This document shows, piece by piece, positions 46,707 through 56,928 of a stretch of 64,000 bases of DNA. Under the pieces are notes generated by a model, which ran no database searches, was not told the origin of the DNA, and saw only the letters and a program-made list of their open reading frames with translations. Every line of letters starts with the position of its first letter. Within the stretch, counting starts at the first letter, position 1. The translations under genes and the position numbers were made by a program. The stretch is from Gigaspora margarita (taxonomy: Eukaryota > Glomeromycota > Glomeromycetes > Diversisporales > Gigasporaceae), in contig WTPW01000978.1 of assembly GCA_009809945.1 (NCBI GenBank), forward strand, positions 152,837-216,836, written 5' to 3'.

Positions 46707-47285
46707 CATAATAACTAAATTTTAAAGCCAAATATTTTAAAATAACATGCATGTGCTTTTCATAGTGAGATCTAAAAAAAGGCTTATGATATAGCAACTT
46801 ACTAGTAGCCCTATAAAGTTACTATATAATAGTTTAGATATTCATTTCATACTACAATAAAACCTTAAAAATCATTATCAAAAATATAATTTCTTATTAA
46901 AATAATAATTATTTCTTATAAATCTTACTTTCGTTATTATAAATAAAAATGCTTATATATATTTTGTCTACAGTAGGGCATAAAGGGGAGTTCTGGGACA
47001 ATTTTTTGGTACCCTAGGTACTAAAGTATTCATTTTGTCTTTTAGATCGCTCAAGAAGCCTATATTCTATATCAACTCTTTTGTACCTATATAAAAACCA
47101 GGGTACCAAAAATTATATATCTTGAACTCACTATTTTTATATTTTATAATAAAATTGGATAATGATAAAAAAATGATTGCATCATCACACCTGATATCAT
47201 ATACTATTCATCTATATATAAATCAAGGTACCAAAAATTAAGTATCTATTTCTCTTTTATATTACTTTTGTTAATATTTACCAAC
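46707..47285. other. Unassigned stretch with a short direct repeat
   Basis: The word AGGTACCAAAAATTA(A/T)(A/G)TATCT(A/T) occurs at about 47101 and 47223 in the same orientation, and an inverse near 47013. No gene is seen. Confidence 0.35.
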
Positions 47286-47289
47286 ATAA

Positions 47290-47480
47290 TAGCTTCTAAT
47301 ATGATCAGGACATCTACCACTTTTAGACCGAGTAGGTTTACTACAATTAGTACAAGGAAAGCGTTTGATTGCATTTTTATGAAGCTAGCACCCTTTAGGA
47401 TTCATAAAAGATCAACCGCATATCTCTCCAGTATATAAAAGAAAATCAGATATATATTCACCTAATTGCATTTTTTATAT
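47290..47480 (-). pseudogene. Small Cys-rich fragment (zinc-binding-like)
   Basis: Reading the minus strand gives a short piece with CTNCSKPTRSKSGRCPDH, a possible zinc-binding cluster, after a degraded upstream portion with stops. The function is unknown. It lies head-to-head with the polymerase pseudogene that starts near 47.58 kb and could be part of the same old element. Confidence 0.35.
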
Positions 47481-47580
47481 ATGCCTAGTACATATTAATT
47501 TTCAAATTGAATAAAAATATTTTATAAGTAATGGATAAGGAATTTTATACCAGCACCCATATACAAATTCATACTATTAT

Positions 47581-50500
47581 TTTACTATAGTAGTACATAC
47601 ATGTAATAGATTTGGAAGAGATTTTTCTAAATTAGCAAAACTTCATATATATCTAGAACAAAAAAATCTATGTAAACCTAGTAATATCCAAAATCATGTT
47701 ACAGCTCCAATAGCATTATCACAATATCTAGTACAAATCCATGTTCCAATAGGTAATTTAATTCCATTAAACAATACACCCTTATCTCCTATTCAAAATA
47801 TACCTTTAAGTCATGAAGGGTCATTGCTTCATAATTCTAATCTTTTTCAAAATGATACAGAATGGTTTGATAATATGGAAGATAAATATAATATAAACAC
47901 TGATGAAAAATGGCCTAAATTAGCTAGAACCTTGCTCTATGACTATCCAAAAAGAAATATCATAAAGATAGAAGGCAATTTTGGTGGTAATCCAGTAAGA
48001 AAAAATTATAAATTAACGAACAAAGAGTTAATATTCGAAGAATGTGAATCTAATTCTGATCCATTAAGGCCCCATCAGAACTTAACAACAATGAGTTTAT
48101 GGCAAGCAGTTATTCCATCCCCTGAAAATATAAAATATAGATTCAATCATTATGTTGAGGACCGTAATAAATATTTAGAAGCACCCTATATGCCCCAGCT
48201 TATAGCAAATACAAGAGAACAAATTACAAAAGTTCTTAAAGCTGAATTGTGTAAAAAAGATCAAATAAAAACCACATTAATTGCTCAATATATATATTCT
48301 GGGCATGTTAGCAAAGGGAAGGGCAAACTTAAAAGTCCATTAACTATAATTGCTTATCACAGAAGCCTCATGCATGTTATTCTTATAGAAGAAGATATCA
48401 ATGAACATATAAATTTATCTATATTAGAAATAGATAACGCTATAGACTCATTTATGCAAGAAGGATCAGGAATGAATTTGGTAAGGATTGAAATGTTAAC
48501 TATTGAAGTTTATACTTATTAAAGAACAACTAGTGGGTCATATATCTCGACTCCAAAGAAGCTTGCTAATACCAAATGTACAATCAATCCAGATAATTTA
48601 AAAATAATCGATCCAGTTACAGATATACCATCTGATAATTGTCTTCAAGGTGCATTAGCTTGTTATTTTGCTCATAAAGATGAACATACAGAACATCTTG
48701 AATGAATATATATAAAAAATGATTATAAGCAATACTTAGATATAGTCAATTTAGATGGAATCCCAATGCCTACACCAATTTGCTCATGTATATTCAATAA
48801 GATTAAGGAGATAAATCCTGATATTTCTATTAATATTTGGGAATAGAAAGAGGAAATAGCTACTCCCAAACTGGTAATAGCTAGCAAGACCTATAATAGA
48901 CATCATATTATATATCTCATGGCTCTTATAGATATTACTATATCTGAAAACCGTAAGGATAAGTATGGGCAAAAGAACTATTTTCTTTGGATCAAAGCTC
49001 AGATAGATTAGTATTTAAGGATAATAGTAAACATATTAAAAAGCATTTTTGTAATTGATGTTTTTATAGCTTCTAGTCAGAAAAGTCTCTAGTTTATCAC
49101 CAAGAACATTGTTTTGGATTAGGAGAAGCAACCCAAAGAGTCAAATTACCTATCAAGGGTGATAATGATTTCGAGAAATTTAAAAATTATGGGCTATGAT
49201 CAATGCTCCATGTGTTATTATAGCTGACTTTGAGGCTAAAAATAAGAAATGCGATGAGAAATATGGTGGGAAAATGTGTAAGATTGCAGAGCAAAAGGCT
49301 AATAGCTTTTGTTATCTAGTTCACTGGATTGATACTAGAGAGGTATAGGGCCCATTCCTATATAGAGGAGAAAATGCTACTCAGGAGTTTGTCAAAAGAA
49401 TTGATAAGGAATTGGTCAAAATTAATAGAGTCTTAGCTATAAAACATAATCGAATTGAGATTGACAAAGACAAAAAGAAATTCAATGAAGCAGATAGTTG
49501 TTGGATATGTAAAGAAAAATTTATTATAGATGAAGATAAAGTCGAATGCTTAGAAAATAAGACATTATTATGGCTTAATAATAAGCTAAAAAATACCACA
49601 ATAAATTCAGAAGATTATAAGACCTTAACAAAACAAATTGACAAGATAACTAAAGATATTAATCAAGCAAAGTCTATAGATATAAAGGTTTGGAATCACT
49701 GCCATATCACAGGTAAGTTTTGAGGAGCTGCCCATAATGCATGTAATCTTAAACTTCAAATCGAACCCTGGAAGATGCCAATTCCAGTTGTTTTTCATAA
49801 TTTTTGGGGCTATGATTCTCACTTAATCTGTGAATCTGTTGAAAAATCTGTTAATGCACATCAGATCAAGGTTATAGCCAAAACATTTGAGTATTATAAA
49901 TCTATAAAGGTAGGTTAGCTCAAATATATAGATAGTATGCAATTTATGAATAATAGCTTGGCAAATCTTGCAAAGAATTTAGGTACCAACCATCCTATTA
50001 CAAGCCAGCACTTTAAAGACTATTCTTCAGATCAAATTTTACTAGCAAGTCATAAAGGAGTTTATTCTTATGAGTATATCGATTCACATGATAGATTTAA
50101 GGAAAAAGAACTTCCACCAATTCATGAATTTAGTACACATCTTCATAGCAAAATTAGCCAAAAAGATTATGAGCATGCCCAAAAAGTATGGAAAACTTTT
50201 GGCTGCAAGAATCTAGGTGAGTATCATGATCTCTATCTTAAAATCGATGTACTCAGTCTTGCAGATATTGGACTCAATTTTGAAAGACATGCATGCAATA
50301 TTATAAACTTGATCCTAGTTATTATGTTTTAGTACCAGCACTATTATGGGATGCTATGCTTAAGAAGACAGGGGTTGAGATTGAGCTATTTACAGATATG
50401 ACAATGCATAATTTTATAGAAGAGGCTAAGCGTAGAGGTATAGCTATAGCAGGTCATCGATATTTCAAAGCCAACAATCCTAAGATGGGTAAGGCCTTTA

Positions 50501-52042
50501 ACCCATCTAAACCAACAACATGAATAAGCTATGTCGATGCAAATAATCTTTATGGCTGGGCTATGAGTCAGTATTTGCCCATTGAAAATTATCAATGGGA
50601 AGCAAGTTAGCAATATCTTGAGGATTATCCAAATAAGCAAAAGAAATATCTTGAAAAGATTCTTAATACCAAAGCAGATGCTAAAAGAGAATATTTTCTA
50701 AAGATTAATGCACATTTTCCTTTAAAAACTCATAACTATTTGAGTGATTTACTCCAGCTATAGAGAATATGGCCGTAAGAAAAGATATATTGTGTCTCCA
50801 TACTACAGAGCTTGTAGATAAGTTGGATAGTGATCAATTTCAGCAACTAAAAAATTAGTACCCCATCTTGGACCATGAAAGAATTATGTTATCCATTATC
50901 AAGAACTTTAATACTATGTAAAATTAGATATGATTGTTGATAAGGTTATAGAAATCCTATCTTTTGATCAGACTAATTGGCTTGCCCCTTATATAGCCTT
51001 CAATACAGAAAAGCGACAAGGTGCTAAGAATGCTTTTGAAAAGGACTTCTTTAAGCTTATGAACAATTCTGCATATGGCAAGACTATGGAGAATGTTCGT
51101 AAATATCAAGATGTCAAACTCATGGCTATAAATAATGAGCAAGATAAAAAGAAGTTTATTAATCAAATTTGTAAACCCTCCTTTAAGTATGTTAGGCAAC
51201 TTGGAAATACTTTAGTAGGAGCACATATGGGAAAAGCTAGCATAACTCTCAACAAGCCAATAATTGTTGGAGCATCAGTTTTAGGACTTAGCAAGCTTTT
51301 AATGTATTGCTTCTGGTATTGATATATAAAAGAGAGACATGGTAATAAAGCTATACTTGGATATATGGATACAGACTTATTCATATTTATAGTTAAAACT
51401 GAGGATATCTATAAGGATATGGCTGAGCGACCTGATCTTTTCGATCTTAATGACTCAAAAACTATAGGTCTTTACAAGGATGAGACTCTAGATAGTGTAA
51501 TTGCAGAATCTATACATATTCGATCCAAGTCTTAACACTATGTTTTAGCGGATAAGTCTACAAAGTCTAAACATAAAGAAGTTAGCAAAAAGGGTATAAG
51601 TGAAATAGCCACGAATTCATATATGTTTGATTTAGAAGGGACTTTATTAGATGATCCAGTAGATAGATCATTATTCTCAGAGGAAGAAGTCAAGAATTTA
51701 GCTATGTGAATTGAGGCAGATCCTATGACTCTAGTATATCGAGACTGTCTCTTTGATAATAAAGTATTCTATGCTAAGAATGTGAGTATACGATCAAAAG
51801 ACCATATATTATCTTTGGTCGAATCAGAAAAGAAAGCTCTTTGCCCTATAGATACTATGCATTGGATATTATCAGATAGAATAACTAGTTTGCCATATTA
51901 TCATTGGCATATACAAGCATATAAAAAGTTTATATCAAATAGAATTTCTCCAGAGTTGGCTGAAGAACGAGCTTTAAGAGATAAGCTCTCAAAGAAGTAT
52001 CAAAAAGAATGTGTATCTCACATATCTATTGCAAAGCAATGA
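47581..52042 (+). pseudogene. Type-B DNA polymerase (protein-primed, Polinton/linear-plasmid-like), decayed
   Basis: Would replicate a linear element by protein-primed synthesis. In order: a degraded zinc finger (47588-47680, with one Cys and one His changed); an N-terminal region open to 48522 with an EGSG motif; a segment around 48570-48960 typical of these proteins; ExoI DFEA (about 49230); a Cys/His insertion CWICKEKF ... NHCHITGKF (49500-49730); ExoII HNFWGYDSH (about 49797); ExoIII YHDLYLKIDV (about 50222); motif A DANNLYGWAMSQYLP (about 50536); motif B NSAYGKTMEN (51064-51093); motif C reading MDTDLF (about 51366), where the expected Ser after DTD is Leu. At least six stops and several frameshifts make it inactive. 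No integrase, packaging ATPase, protease or capsid gene of a full Polinton is seen next to it. It could also derive from a linear plasmid. Confidence 0.85.
47810..47835 (-). repeat. Double-hairpin motif, site 1 (in frame in the polymerase N-terminus)
   Basis: GTCATGAAGGGTC followed by ATTGCTTCATAAT, the inverse arrangement of the motif at 52028. Both stems have decayed (mismatches). Read in the protein it gives SHEGSLLHNS, compared with SRPEGSLLRNS at site 4. Confidence 0.6.
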
Positions 52043-52053
52043 CCCTTTGGGTC
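52028..52053 (+). repeat. Double-hairpin motif, site 2 (end of the polymerase frame)
   Basis: ATTGC-AAA-GCAAT directly followed by GACCC-TTT-GGGTC: two perfect 5-bp stems with 3-base loops. The polymerase frame stops (TGA) at the junction of the two hairpins. Confidence 0.75.
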
Positions 52054-52182
52054 TAGAATACCCAGATAAGCTAAACTAATAATAGATAGAGCACACAGAG
52101 CTACTGCTTTGCAGAGTTATAAATTATATAGTTAACATTTTTTTGAATATAAATATTAATTATTATTAAAAATAGTAGTACA

Positions 52183-52251
52183 TGACCCACAGGTCACAAT
52201 GTCATGTGTCTACTGCGCCTTGTGTAACGTAGTACGTGACCCATAGGTCAC
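52183..52251. repeat. Tandem hairpin pair (TGACC-NNNN-GGTCA)
   Basis: TGACC-CACA-GGTCA (52183-52196) and GTGACC-CATA-GGTCAC (52236-52251) head two copies of a unit of about 53 bp that also holds CAATGTCATGTG/CAATATCATGTG. Related in style to the neighbouring double-hairpin motifs. Confidence 0.6.
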
Positions 52252-52356
52252 AATATCATGTGATTACTATGCCTGGACATGCGTGTCTAAAATAATAATT
52301 TTTATATCATATGACATCGTGCGGTTTTGGCTCGATATCATATGATCAAGTGTATT

Positions 52357-52382
52357 ATTGCGAAGCAATGACCCTTCAGGTC
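52357..52382 (+). repeat. Double-hairpin motif, site 3 (intergenic)
   Basis: ATTGC-GAA-GCAAT followed directly by GACC-CTTCA-GGTC. Both stems perfect. Same orientation as sites 2 and 4 on the plus strand. Confidence 0.75.
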
Positions 52383-52616
52383 TAAATTTGCTGATCTAAT
52401 ATTATAAAGGGTTATCTTATAATTATTTTAAATAATAAATAAGAGTTATAAAATTATTTTTTTCATGTAATTATATGGCTTTTCACGAAAGTTGTCTTAT
52501 GGTTATTTTATAGAATAAATTAAAGTTATCATATTTTTTTTATGTAATTACATGACTTTTCATGAAAATTATTCAAATCTTCTTACCCAACTACCTTCTT
52601 CATTAATAAAAGCTGG

Positions 52617-53166
52617 ATGGATTCGGCTTACAACTCAAAAAAAAATCTATTATCAGAAAGTGAAGCTAGTAGTATTAGCCCTATTATAGAGGCATTTTTA
52701 AAACATGAAGTTGATAGATACCAAAGAAAAAAAATTCGATATAATCCTACAATAGAAGTAAAGACAGAGTCTCATTGTATAGTAATACCAGTTTAAAAAC
52801 CTAAAAAGTCAGAATTCAAAGAAGAGACAAAATCTCAAATCTCTGATTCTTCCTCTAATAGCTTGCTTTATAATACTAATATTGCTCCATTATACTCTGA
52901 AGAAGAGATTAATGCTAGAATCAAAGAAGCTAAAGATAATTTATGTCAAGAATTTATTAAATCTACTGAGGAAACCTTAAAAACTATTAAGCAACAGAAA
53001 GATATAGAATGCAATNAAATTAAGATAGATATGGCCAATTGGAGTACAAAATTATTTGAACTTATATTAAAAAAATTAATCTGAAATGGTACTATATATA
53101 ATCTTATTCATCAGTTAGAAGAAAAAGATAATAAATCATATTCAAACAACGGAGTTGGTGCATAAG
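52617..53166 (+). pseudogene. Gag-like helical protein, two nonsense codons
   Basis: Starts at ATG 52617 (MDSAYNSKKNLLSESEASS), runs 59 codons to a TAA (52794) where a one-base change from CAA (Gln) would suffice, continues open to a TGA (53082), and if read through ends near 53166. Composition: Ser/Glu-rich N-terminus, basic segment (YQRKKIRYN), then long Lys/Glu coiled-coil-like helices (EEINARIKEAKDN...). No catalytic motif. It points toward, and overlaps tail-to-tail by about 55 bp, the retropepsin-like frame on the other strand. Whether the two were ever one transcription unit is unknown; I would guess a gag-like protein of the same element class. Confidence 0.5.
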
Positions 53167-53315
53167 CACATATATCCTGAAAAAAGTAATTCATACTTTT
53201 TTCCCATAAAGAATTATCTCGAACTTGTGATTTATTGCATGGAATGCAAGGTCTAAGACCACTAATTATTTTTTTTATTGCAGAGCATTGGTTTTTCGAG
53301 TTTAAACCCAAGTCA

Positions 53316-53339
53316 GACACAAAGTGTCCTGCTTCGCAG
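53316..53339 (-). repeat. Double-hairpin motif, site 5 (in frame, opposite orientation)
   Basis: On the minus strand CTGC-GAA-GCAG followed directly by GACAC-TTT-GTGTC. Stem sequences differ from sites 2-4, yet both stems remain fully paired. In the protein it reads HCEAGHFVSD. Confidence 0.75.
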
Positions 53340-53497
53340 TGATTCAGAAAAGAGGTAAAGTCTTGAATCTTTGATTCATTATCTAATAACTTGCTTTGCA
53401 AGAAATCATCCTCACTAGATAGACTAAAATCTGAACTAAAACCTGCAGGAGCATGCCATTCCTCTAATAATACATTGTTATCCTTACTAGATGGACT

Positions 53498-53523
53498 ATT
53501 GCGAAGCAATGACCCTTCAGGTC
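53498..53523 (+). repeat. Double-hairpin motif, site 4 (in frame in the retropepsin-like protein)
   Basis: ATTGC-GAA-GCAAT then GACC-CTTCA-GGTC, identical to site 3. On the coding (minus) strand it translates as SRPEGSLLRNS without breaking the frame. Confidence 0.75.
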
Positions 53524-54609
53524 TAGAAGAATTGGTAGATACTTGGACTGAATCTTGCTTGTGAAAAGTCAGGTTGATTTCTGGTTTAAATATCTCTCTC
53601 TGGGACTTATGTACTAAAAGAAGTATAGTAATTACTTTACCTTTATGTATTAACTTGAATTCACGCTTGACAATAGGCTCCCATCTAGCACAATCAAGCA
53701 AAGGAGTGTCTAATAATATTCAAAGTTTATCATCGTCCATTACTGGAAAATATTCTGTAATTGTACAACTATTATCTCCATAGCCAAAAATAATTGGTAC
53801 ATTATAACAAGTTCCAATAGATTCTAAAGAATTATTATGCCATTTTACAGAAGGTTTTTATTTTTGTCAATATTCATTCCTAATAGTTTTGCAAGACCTT
53901 TTGATTTAAGAGAGCAGTTTGCTCCACTATCTATTAACGCACCAGGTACTTGAATATTTTTTTCCTGATAGAGACATAATTTGGCAAGTAATAGTTGCAA
54001 CATCATTAGGAATAATTTTACGAATAAGATTAATTTCTATAGGATTTGGCCATGAAATTTCTGCTTCTGGTTGCATCTCTTCTGGGGCCTTTTGGGATAG
54101 TGTATTTGCTTGCTGGGAAGCAATTCAAATTAGATCAGATATTGGTTGTAAAATATGTAAGAATACCATAGTAATCTCATGCCAGAACTTTTCTCATTCC
54201 TTGTCTAAGAAATTTGAAGTAAAATGATTTAGAACAGGATCTTTTAGTGCAATGAATTCAGCATTAATCATATTATATCTATTAATAAATACTTCTTTAG
54301 GTTGTATGAGTAAATGAATCAACTATTGATCGTAAAATAGCGAAAAATGCATTTAGGGTAATATTTTTTTTATTTTTTTGACGATCATGTCACAACTTTA
54401 TTTTATAATATAGAGTTTGCAGTTTTAATACACGCGTTTTCTATTTATAGCTATGCTATTTTAAACTAAAGTGTAGCTCACCCGGTTGCCATTTGGTATC
54501 TATGTGTGACCTGCCAAAGTAGAATTGACCTTGCTGCCTCTTTAGTATCTACCTCAAATACTAAATCAGCAGTTCATTGGCCTGGATCTACAGCCCATTA
54601 TGATCTTAT

Positions 54610-55330
54610 TTAATTTTTATTCCACCTGGACCACCTTCCAGTCCATATCCATTTTTCCATCTCTTCTGTTACCAACCCCATTTTTTCCTTGAAGCTATCC
54701 CACCTTTTATCTTCTGACTTTTGTCTTCTGGGTTTGTCCTCAAATCCTTCATGTAGATCTCCTCTTCCTCCTTTATCTATAACTTTTCCTACACTATTTT
54801 TTTTCTTCTTTTTTTTTGAACTTACTTTCTTTGTTTTCTTTTTTTTGGGGTTAATTTCCACTTGTTTTTTCCATTTTGCAACTTTGTTACAATGTTGAAG
54901 CCATATCTCTTCTTGGAAAAAACTGTGCTATTTATCCCATCATTCAGTAATAATCAAATCTGCTACTTTTCTGGTAATACCCATTGTCAAGAGTGAGGTT
55001 GCTAGGTCTGATTCAATTAGTCCTCTTGCCATGTAATTTCTTTTTCTGTATCTGTCTGCTTCTTTTTCACCAGTTAAACTTGTGTAAAGGTCCTTGATTG
55101 TCATTCTTTTCCTGACCACTGTATCCAGGTTTGACCAAATTTGATTCACTATTGAATACTCTTTCTCTAGCCATCTTGCCTCGTCAACTTCACATGCTAT
55201 AAGGTGCTCAAATGATTCTTCTTTTTCTTTATATTTCTGGCATATTGTCGTTTGATAAAGGTCCTCTCAGTTTTTTTTACGAAGTTGTAGAGTAGGCAGC
55301 AAACTGATAAGGCTCTTTAGTCAGAAACTC
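54610..55330 (-). pseudogene. LINE 2 C-terminus: Cys/His motif and lysine-rich tail
   Basis: A CQKYKEKEESFEHLIAC segment (about 55255-55205) keeps the His and last Cys of the motif. Then comes a helical frame (54940-55149) and a tail with KKKKTKKVSSKKKKKKNS (about 54840-54790), which could act as a nuclear localisation or nucleic-acid-binding tail. Ends at 54610. Confidence 0.65.
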
Positions 55331-55336
55331 TACTTT

Positions 55337-56140
55337 TTATTCGCTTTGAAGAACCTTGCCTTCTCTTTTTTCTCTTTTTTCTAGACTTCTAAAGATTTTC
55401 CAATCTTGCTTTTCTATTCTTTTTTGATGAGTACTATCTTTTGTATTATGTGCAAATACCCATTCTGCTTTGTGGAAAGTTTGTATAAGTGTTTTGAGAA
55501 AGCTTTGAATAGGGGTTTCGATAGAGATGTTGTTCCAGGTTGGTCTTAACATCATTCCTTGTATCTCCTTTATATTAACTGAGATTATTTCTTTTTCTTT
55601 TGCACCTTCTTTTGCTGCCTTATCTGCTAAGTCATTCATCATATTTCCCGCATGTGCTTTTACTTTGTGAAGTCGCATATTTATATTCTTTGTGTCTAGA
55701 ATTTTGACAATCGTTCCCAGGATGCCTAGGTTTTTCATCTTATACCAGCTTCTAGTAGTTTTACTTTCACGGCACCTTTTGATTGTATGAATCGCTACTT
55801 GGCTATTCGTAAAGATATCTATTTTGCTGTTATTTGGGGTTACCAGGGTCGCTTTCAGAATTGCCATAAGTTCAGATCTTGTTGAGGAGAACCAACCTTG
55901 GATTCTGCTTTTCTGTTCTCTAATTATTGTACCATTACTATCTAGTTAAATTATTCCATACCCTGCTTTGTGATCCTCTGTTCCTCTACCTCCGAGTGAG
56001 CCATCTGTATAGTAAATTATTTCATCATACTCTTGGTTTTTCTTTAATGCCTGTATAAGTTCTTGTTGTTTTCTTATATTCTCTATTATACTTCGGATCA
56101 GATATATATCCCAATTTTCTGTGAGTACTACATGTTCCAT
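55337..56140 (-). pseudogene. LINE 2 RNase H domain with one catalytic Asp lost
   Basis: Motifs in order: YYTDGSLGG (about 56020-55995), STRSELMAILK (about 55890-55855), FTNSQVAIHT (about 55820) and NDLADKAAKEG (about 55630-55600). The third motif should be T-D-S; here it is T-N-S, a G-to-A change. A stop near 55946 separates the first motif from the rest. Confidence 0.8.
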
Positions 56141-56359
56141 TTTGGACTCTTTCCTTTCAGCAAATCTTTTTTCTGGAGCTATCAGGTTTTTGAAATGTTT
56201 GAGACTGATTGTCGTGGCCTAGCCTCCCTCATTTTTGTGCTTTATCCAAGAACTTACATCTTCAACTTCATTCACCTTTGCTTTTAAGGTATTACTTGTA
56301 TGGACTATGCTTGTTACTGAGGGGCTATTAAGTGATAAGTCCTCCTTATTTGCCTCCTC

Positions 56360-56928
56360 CTATTCTAGTATATGCATCTTTTTATTTGGGAATCTTTTTT
56401 CCACTTTGCCTAAGAATGGTCCGGTACTATTTTCTTTTTTTCCTATTATCCATTCCTTTTTGAATTTTTTGTATGATAGTTTTCTTTTTTCTGGCTTGAT
56501 TTGGGTTTCGTTTATCTTATCGACCTGTCTGAAAACTTCTTTGATACTACGAGTTATTCTATTCTCCAGTACCATTTGCTCCAATTTTTGAAATCATTGA
56601 GGCATTTTTCCTTTCGTTTCTATCTCATGGACCCTTATGATTTGCTGCTACATGAGCATGATATTATTCTGTCTTGTAATTATTTGCTCAAGGTACTATA
56701 AATTTAGTTTACGAAATGCTTGAGTACCTTTTTCCAAATCTTTATTATTTAGTAGGTTTCTTATCTCTGTGCTGGCCCTATCATGTGTACCTATGGTCCA
56801 GTTTCTTTCCCATTCAGCATTTCTGATACTAATACCCATATCCTTTGCTATTGCTAAAATGCTAGCATTAAGGTTATTTCTCCACTTTAGCTTTTTAATT
56901 TCATCATTGTTAAAGGCCCATATAGGTA
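56360..56928 (-). pseudogene. LINE 2 post-RT region, part left of the pogo insertion
   Basis: The frame can be followed from the TA at 56927 (PIWAFNNDEIKKLKWRNN) through 56360 with isolated stops. No catalytic motif. It is the direct continuation of 60195-60549 once the pogo-like element is removed. Confidence 0.65.

Larger units (their letters stand above)
53111..54320 (-). pseudogene. Retropepsin-like (aspartyl protease fold) protein, frameshifted
   Basis: Read on the minus strand from about 54320 to 53111. An upstream part (54060-54320) is followed by a retroviral-type protease core: GALIDSGANCSL (about 53940-53905) with the catalytic DSG, then a conserved second half down to LLDCARWEPIVKREFKL (about 53700-53650). 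The downstream 196-codon frame (53111-53701) is intact and ends in a Ser/Asp-rich tail. At least three frameshifts or stops lie upstream, one beside a run of seven T (about 53956-53962 on the plus strand). Two double-hairpin motifs sit inside the intact frame. It could be a transposon protein or a domesticated family member. The 5' part is cut off by the LINE that ends at 54361. Confidence 0.7.

Noticed and set aside
47581-54320. Complete Polinton/Maverick
   Set aside because: Only the polymerase is recognisable; no integrase, ATPase or capsid gene and no terminal inverted repeats were found.
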